Origin: Camelus bactrianus
Taxonomy: Eukaryota; Chordata; Mammalia; Artiodactyla; Camelidae
Assembly: GCF_048773025.1 (NCBI RefSeq)
Contig: NW_027413959.1
Location: 2,170,001 to 2,234,000, forward strand
Length of the DNA: 64,000 nucleotides
Reading direction: 5' to 3'
Shown: one piece after another, positions 57,619 to 64,000 of the stretch
How positions within the stretch are numbered: position 1 is the first letter of the stretch
Layout: each line of letters starts with the position of its first letter
Program-made: the position numbers and the translations under genes
Notes under the pieces: generated by a model
The model's input: only the letters and a program-made list of their open reading frames with translations
Databases searched by the model: none
What the model was told of the DNA's origin: nothing

Positions 57619-60600
57619 CCTGCAAGGGAACACCTGTGACACCAGGCAGCTGCGTGGAGGGCGGCCCAGAACCTCCCCCACACAGTCAGCCGTGTTCCGG
57701 AATTCTGAGGGTGGGGAGGTTCCGTCTTCTGGCTGCTGCACCCGGGATCTCCTAGGAGCCATTCGAGTGTCTTCCCAGAGTCCCTCCCTGTGCGGGCTGC
57801 CGGGGAAAGGAGGGGGTTGTGCTGGAAACGCAGGTAGCATCTAGTGCCTCCCCATGGACAGGGGAGGTAATTAGCGGACTTCCACCTGCCAGGGAACACC
57901 TGTGACACCAGGAAGCTGCGTGGAGGGCGGCCCCTAAACTCCCCCACACAGTCAACCGTGTTCCGGAATTCTGAGGGTGGGGAGGTTCCGTCTTCTGTCT
58001 GCAGAACCCGGGATCTCTTAGGAGCCCTTCGAGTGTCTTCCCAGAGTCCCTCCCTGTGCGGGTTGCCTGGGAAAGGAGGGGGTTTTGCTGGAAACGCAGG
58101 TAGCATCTAGTGCCTCCCCATGGACAGGGGAGGTAATTAGCGGACTTCCACCTGCCAGGGCACACCTGTGACACAAGGCAGCTGCGTGGAGGGCGGCCCC
58201 GAACCTCCCCCACACAGTCATCCGTATTCCGGAATTCTGAGGGTGGGGAGGTTCCGTCTTCTGTCTGCAGCACCCGGGATCTCCTAGGAGCCATTCGATT
58301 GTCTTCCCAGAGTCCCTCCATGTGCGGGTTGCCAGGGAAAGGAGGGGGTTTTGCTGGAAACGCACGTAGCATCTAGTGCCTCCCCATGGACAGGGGAGGT
58401 AATTTGCGGACTTCCACCTGCCAGGGAACACCTGTGATACCAGGCAGCTGCGTGGAGGGCGGCCACGAACCTCCCCCAAACAGTCAATCGTGTTCCGGAA
58501 TTCTGAGTGTGGGGAGGTTCCGTCTTCTCTCTGCAGCACCCGGGTTCTCCTAGGAGCCCTTCGAGTGTCTTCCCAGAGTCCCTCCCTGTGCGGGCTGCCG
58601 GGGAAAGGCGGGGGTTGGGCTGGAAAAGCAGGTAGCATCTTGTGCCTCCCCATGGACAAGGGAGGTAATTAGCGGACTTCCCCCTGCCAGGGAACACCTG
58701 TGACACCAGGCAGCTGCGTGGAGGGCGGCCCTGAACCTCACCAACACAGTCACACGTGTTCCGGAATTCTGAGTGTGGGGAGGTTCCGTCTTCTGTCTGC
58801 AGCACCCGGGATCTCCTAGGAGCCATTCGAGTGTCTTCCCAGAGTCCCTCCCTGTGCGGGCTGCCGGGGAAAGGAGGGGGTTGTGCTGGAAACGCAGGTA
58901 GCATCTAGTGCCTCCCCAAGGACAGGGGAGGTAATTAGCGGACTTCCACCTGCCAGGGAACACCTGTGACACCAGGCAGCTGCGTGGAGGGCGGCCCTGA
59001 ACCTCACCAACACAGTCACACGTGTTCCGGAATTCTGAGTGTGGGGAGGTTCCGTCTTCTGTCTGCAGCACCCGGGATCTCCTAGGAGCCATTCGAGTGT
59101 CTTCCCAGAGTCCCTCCCTGTGCGGGCTGCCGGGGAAAGGAGGGGGTTGTGCTGGAAACGCAGGTAGCATCTAGTGCCTCCCCATGGACAGGGGAGGTAA
59201 TTAGCGGACTTCCACCTGCCAGGGAACACCTGTGACACCAGGAACCTGCGTGGAGGGCGGCCCCGAACCTCCCCCACACAGTCAACCGTGTTCCGGAATT
59301 CTGAGTGTGGGGAGGTTCCGTCTTCTGTCTGCAGCACCCGGGATCTCTTAGGAGCCCTTCGAGTTTCTTCCCAGAGTCCCTCACTTTGCGGGTTGCCGGG
59401 GAAAGGAGGGGGTTGTGCTGGAAACGCAGGTAGCATCTAGTGCCTCCCCATGGACAGGGGAGATAATTAGCGGACTTCCACCTGCCAGGGAACACCTGTG
59501 ACACAAGGCAGCTGCGTGGAGGGCGGCCCCGAACCTCCCCCACACTGTCATCCGTGTTCCGGAATTCTGAGTGTGAAGAGGTTCCGTCTTCTGTCTGCAG
59601 CACCCGGGATCTCCTAGGAGCCATTCGAGTGTCTTCCCAGAGTCCCTCCCTGTGCGGGCTGCCGAGGAAATGAGGGGGTTGTGCTGGAAACGCAGGTAGC
59701 ATCTAGTGCCTCCCCATGGACAGGGGAGGTAATTAGCGGACTTCCACCTGCCAGGGAACACCTGTGACACCAGGCAGCTGCGTGGAGTGCGGCCCCGAAC
59801 CTCCCCCACACAGTCAGCCATGTTCCGGAATTCTGAGGGTGGGGAGGTTCCGTCTTCTGTCTGCAGCACCCGGGATCTCCTAGGAGCCATTCGAGTGTCT
59901 TCCCAGAGTCCCTCCCTGTGTGGGCTGCCGGGGAAAGGAGGTAGTTGTGCTGGAAACGCAGGTAGCATCTAGTGCCTCCCCATGGACAGGGGAGGTAATT
60001 AGCGGACTTCCACTTGCCAGGGAACACCTGTGACACCAGGCAGCTGCGTGGAGGGCGGCCCTGAACCTCACCAACACAGTCACACGTGTTCCGGAATTCT
60101 GAGTGTGGGGAGGTTCCGTCTTCTGTCTGCAGCACCCGGGATCTCCTAGGAGCCATTCGAGTGTCTTCCCAGAGTCCCTCCCTGTGCGGGCTGCCGGGGA
60201 AAGGAGGGGGTTGTGCTGGAAACGCAGGTAGCATCTAGTGCCTCCCCATGGACAGGGGAGGTAATTAGCGGACTTCCACCTGCCAGGGAACACCTGTGAC
60301 ACCAGGCAGCTGCGTGGAGGGCGGCCCTGAACCTCACCCACACAGTCACACGTGTTCCGGAATTCTGAGTGTGGGGAGGTTCCGTCTTCTGTCTGCAGCA
60401 CCCGGGTTCTCCTAGGAGCCCTTCGAGTGTCTTCCCAGAGTCCCTCCCTGTGCGGGCTGCCGGGGAAAGGCTGGGTTTGGGCTGGAAAAGCAGGTTGCAT
60501 CTTGTGCCTCCCCATGGACAAGGGAGGTAATTAGCGGATTTACCCCTGCCAGGGAACACCTGTGACACCAGGCAGCTGCGTGGAGGGCGGCCCCGAACCT

Positions 60601-61081
60601 CCCCCACACAGTCAGACGTGTTCCGGAATTCTGAGGGTGGGGAGGTTCCGTCTTCTGTCTGCAGCACCCGGGATCTCTTAGGAGCCATTCGAGTGTCTTC
60701 CCAGAGTCCCTCCCTGTGCGGGCTGCCGGGGAAAGGAGAGGGTTGTGCTGGAAACGCAGGTAGCATCTAGTGCCTCCCCATGGACAGGGGAGGTAATTAG
60801 CGGACTTCCACCTGCCAGGGAACACCTGTGACACCAGGCAGCTGCGTGGAGGGCGGCCCCGAACCTCCCCCACACAGTCATCCGTGTTCCGGAATTCTGA
60901 GTGTGGGGAGGTTCCGTCTTCTGTCTGCAGCACCCGGGATCTCCTAGTAGCCAATCGACTGTCTTCCCAGAGTCCCTCCCTGTGCGGGCTGCCGGGGAAA
61001 GGAGGGGGTTGTGCTGGAAACGCAGGTAGCATCTAGTGCCTCCCCATGGACAGGGGAGGTAATTAGCGGACTTCCACCTGC
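57619..61081. repeat. Satellite segment between the block I copies
   Basis: 57.7-58.7 kb resembles block J and K units (TGATACCAGG, AGGGCACACC, and a GAGGGTGGGG unit with TCCGTATTCC). 58.7-59.2 kb has two near-identical units with CTCACCAACACAGTC. 59.1-59.97 kb is a partial extra copy of the block I tetramer. 59.9-61.1 kb is block H copy 3, with GGAGGTAGTTGTGC at 59.94 kb and CTAGTAGCC near 60.95 kb. A shortened type 2 unit lies at the left edge. No unique sequence is seen. Confidence 0.75.
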
Positions 61082-64000
61082 CAGGGAACACCTGTGACAC
61101 CAGGCAGCTGCGTGGAGGGCGGCCCCGAACCTCACCCACAAAGTCAACCGTGTTCCGGAATTCTGAGTGTGGGGAGGTTCCGTCTTCTGTCTGCAGCACC
61201 CGGGATCTCCTAGGAGCCCCTCGAGTGTCTTCCCAGAGTCCCTCCCTGTGCGGGCTGCCAGGGAAAGGCGGGGGTTGGGCTGGAAAAGCAGGTTGCATCT
61301 TGTGCCTCCCCATGGACAAGGGAGGTAATTAACGGACTTCCCCCTGCCAGGGAACACCTGTGACACCAGGCAGGTGCGTGGAGGGAGGCCCCGAACCTCC
61401 CCCACACAGTCAGCCGTGTTCCGGAATTCTGAGTGTGGGGAGGTTCCGTCTTCTGTCTGCAGCACCCGGGATCTCCTAGGAGCCATTCGAGTGTCTTCCC
61501 AGAGTCCCTCCCTGTGCGGGCTGCCGGGGAAAGGAGGGGGTTGTGCTGGAAACGCAGGTAGCATCTAGTGCCTCCCCATGGACAGGGGAGGTAATTAGCG
61601 GACTTCCACCTGCCAGGGAACACCTGTGACACCAGGAACCTGCGTGGAGGGCGGCCCCGAACCTCCCCCACACAGTCAACCGTGTTCCGGAATTCTGAGT
61701 GTGGGGAGGTTCCGTCTTCTGTCTGCAGCACCCGGGATCTCTTAGGAGCCCTTCGAGTTTCTTCCCAGAGTCCCTCACTTTGCGGGTTGCCGGGGAAAGG
61801 AGGGGGTTGTGCTGGAAACGCAGGTAGCATCTAGTGCCTCCCCATGGACAGGGGAGATAATTAGCGGACTTCCACCTGCCAGGGAACACCTGTGACACAA
61901 GGCAGCTGCGTGGAGGGCGGCCCCGAACCTCCCCCACACAGTCATCCGTGTTCCGGAATTCTGAGTGTGAAGAGGTTCCGTCTTCTGTCTGCAGCACCCG
62001 GGATCTCCTAGGAGCCATTCGAGTGTCTTCCCAGAGTCCCTCCCTGTGCGGGCTGCCGAGGAAATGAGGGGGTTGTGCTGGAAACGCAGGTAGCATCTAG
62101 TGCCTCCCCATGGACAGGGGAGGTAATTAGCGGACTTCCACCTGCCAGGGAACACCTGTGACACCAGGCAGCTGCGTGGAGGGCGGCCCCGAACCTCCCC
62201 CACACAGTCAGCCGTGTTCGGGAATTCTGAGGGTGGGGAGGTTCCGTCTTCTGTCTGCAGCACCCGGGATCTCCTAGGAGCCTTTCGAGTGTCTTCCCAG
62301 AGTCCCTCCCTGTGCGGGTTGCCGGGGAAAGGAGGGGGTTGTGCTGGAAACGCATGTAGCATCTAGTGCCTCCCCATGGACAGGGGAGGTAATTAGCGGA
62401 CTTCCACCTGCCAGGGAACACCTGTGACACCAGGCAGCTGCGTGGAGGGCGGCCCCGAACCTCCCCCACACAGTCAGCCGTGTTCCGGAATTCTGAGTGT
62501 GGGGAGGTTCCGTCTTCTGTCTGCAGCACCCGGGATCTCCTAGGAGCCCTTCGAGTGTCTTCCCAGAGTCCCTCCCTGTGCGGGTTGCCGGGGAAAGGAG
62601 GGGGTTGTGCTGGAAACGCAGGTAGCATCCAGTGCCTCCCCATGAACAGGGGAGGTAATTAGCGGACTTCCACCTGCCAGGGAACACCTGTGACACCAGG
62701 AACCTGCGTGGAGGGCGGCCCCGAACCTCCCCCACACAGTCAACCGTGTTCCGGAATTCTGAGTGTGGGGAGGTTCCGTCTTCTGTCTGCAGCACCCGGG
62801 ATCTCTTAGGAGCCCTTCGAGTTTCTTCCCAGAGTCCCTCACTTTGCGGGTTGCCGGGGAAAGGAGGGGGTTGTGCTGGAAACGCAGGTAGCATCTAGTG
62901 CCTCCCCATGGACAGGGGAGATAATTAGCGGACTTCCACCTGCCAGGGAACACCTGTGACACAAGGCAGCTGCGTGGAGGGCGGCCCCGAACCTCCCCCA
63001 CACAGTCATCCGTGTTCCGGAATTCTGAGTGTGAAGAGGTTCCGTCTTCTGTCTGCAGCACCCGGGATCTCCTAGGAGCCATTCGAGTGTCTTCCCAGAG
63101 TCCCTCCCTGTGCGGGCTGCCGAGGAAATGAGGGGGTTGTGCTGGAAACGCAGGTAGCATCTAGTGCCTCCCCATGGACAGGGGAGGTAATTAGCGGACT
63201 TCCACCTGCCAGGGAACACCTGTGACACCAGGCAGCTGCGTGGAGGGCGGCCCCGAACCTCCCCCACACAGTCAGCCGTGTTCCGGAATTCTGAGGGTGG
63301 GGAGGTTCCGTCTTCTGTCTGCAGCACCCGGGATCTCCTAGGAGCCTTTCGAGTGTCTTCCCAGAGTCCCTCCCTGTGCTGGTTGCCGGGGAAAGGAGGG
63401 GGTTGTGCTGGAAACGCATGTAGCATCTAGTGCCTCCCCATGGACAGGGGAGGTAATTAGCGGACTTCCACCTGCCAGGGAACACCTGTGACACCAGGCA
63501 GCTGCGTGGAGGGCGGCCCCGAACCTCCCCCACACAGTCAGCCGTGTTCCGGAATTCTGAGTGTGGGGAGGTTCCGTCTTCTGTCTGCAGCACCCGGGAT
63601 CTCCTAGGAGCCCTTCGAGTGTCTTCCCAGAGTCCCTCCCTGTGCGGGTTGCCGGGGAAAGGAGGGGGTTGTGCTGGAAACGCAGGTAGCATCCAGTGCC
63701 TCCCCATGAACAGGGGAGGTAATTAGCGGACTTCCACCTGCCAGGGAACACCTGTGACACCAGGCAGCTGCGTGGAGGGCGGCCCTGAACCTCACCCACA
63801 CAGTCACACGTGTTCCGGAATTCTGAGTGTGGGGAGGTTCCGTCTTCTGTCTGCAGCACCCGGGATCTCCTAGGAGCCCTTCGAGTGTCTTCCCAGAGTC
63901 CCTCCCTGTGCGGGCTGCCGGGGAAGGCGGGGGTTGGGCTGGAATAGCAGGTTACATCTTGTGCCTCCCCATGGAAAAGGAGGTAATTAGCGGAATTCCC
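61082..64000. repeat. Block I, right copy, cut by the window end
   Basis: This segment is colinear with 54,700-57,618 at offset 6,382 bp, which is 24 x 266 minus 2. Tetramers are at 61,476-62,539 and 62,540-63,603. The final bases repeat the shortened unit seen near 57.55-57.61 kb, so the duplication extends past position 64000. Differences from the left copy are few, for example CTTCCCAGAG here against CTTCCAAGAG near 57.24 kb, or GTGCTGGTTGCC near 63.38 kb. Confidence 0.87.

Larger units (their letters stand above)
1..64000. repeat. Continuous tandem satellite array, ~266 bp monomer, ~240 copies
   Basis: The same ~266 bp unit recurs head-to-tail from the first to the last base, always in one orientation. 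Landmarks such as TTCCGGAATTC, CTGCAGCACCCGGGA, CCTAGGAGCC, CCCCATGGAC and CACCTGCCAGGGAACACCTG recur every 264-266 bp. Between position 75 and position 63604 there are 239 units in 63,529 bp, so net indel change is only about -45 bp. Hand-counted G+C of the first monomer is about 60%. Neighbouring monomers differ by eye at roughly 5-10% of positions, while some long blocks are nearly identical. I found no interruption by unique DNA, transposable element, simple repeat or gene, so every stretch in the window is this satellite. Family name and species are not recognised. A centromeric, pericentromeric or subtelomeric location is plausible but not shown. Confidence 0.97.

Noticed and set aside
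1-64000. CRISPR array
   Set aside because: The repeats are contiguous 266 bp units without unique spacers, far longer than CRISPR repeats, and no cas genes are present.
1-64000. Retrovirus, LTR element, LINE, SINE or DNA transposon insertion
   Set aside because: The monomer period is unbroken across the window. No poly(A) tract, terminal repeat, target-site duplication or transposase/reverse transcriptase-like sequence is visible.
1-64000. rRNA, tRNA or snRNA gene cluster
   Set aside because: No cloverleaf or rRNA core sequence is seen, and the unit is too short for rDNA. The only RNA polymerase III-like motif is an isolated B-box resemblance.
1-64000. Telomeric or simple-sequence repeats
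   Set aside because: No TTAGGG runs or microsatellites are present; the longest homopolymers are G runs of about 5-8 bases within the monomer.

Overview
The whole 64 kb window is one uninterrupted tandem satellite array. I found no protein-coding gene, RNA gene, transposon or unique sequence in it. The basic unit is a monomer of about 266 bp and about 60% G+C, repeated about 240 times in a single orientation with no spacer. Landmarks 239 units apart (position 75 and position 63604) are separated by 63,529 bp, a mean of 265.8 bp, so the unit length is held almost exactly. Both window ends cut through the array, so it continues on either side.

This is eukaryotic nuclear DNA, most likely from a long-read vertebrate assembly at a pericentromeric, subtelomeric or similar heterochromatic site. 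That placement is inference from general knowledge of satellites. I do not recognise the monomer as a named family and cannot name the species. No canonical CENP-B box is visible.

The monomers are not all alike. Most are type 1. About 30 are type 2, with a G-richer middle and an altered second half. Smaller sets are type 3 (tract around TCCCCGAATCCCTCCCACTG), type 4 (CCCCCAGTCCTTCCCTCTG plus an extra EcoRI site) and type 5 (CCCCGAGT then ACTTCCGG). These variants are arranged in nested higher-order blocks that record unequal exchange.

Layout. 1-1.93 kb is a block also found at 16.75-18.94 and 27.38-29.58 kb. 2.4-4.7 kb is rich in three-monomer (798 bp) periodicity. 4.7-6.56 kb has a colinear copy 44,387 bp away. 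6.9-9.4 kb reappears at 13.5-15.4 and in part at 22.9-24.4 kb. 10.9-13.5 kb reappears near 24.2-26.9 kb. 16.0-23.4 kb matches 26.6-38.6 kb, at an offset of 10,634 bp over most of its length. The right-hand copy contains a 4,254 bp tandem duplication with a visible chimeric joint near 33,366, followed by a 2,926 bp tandem duplication. 42.0-53.2 kb is built around a 1,061 bp four-monomer unit marked by a 264 bp monomer. 54.7-57.6 kb is repeated at 61.1-64.0 kb (offset 6,382 bp), and each copy carries two 1,064 bp tetramers.

Long minus-strand open frames (typically 206 codons, up to 471) recur throughout. They arise from the repeat length and from clustering of stop codons, and I do not call them genes. 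The main interest of the window is its duplication history, the retained CpG sites and the variant-specific motifs.
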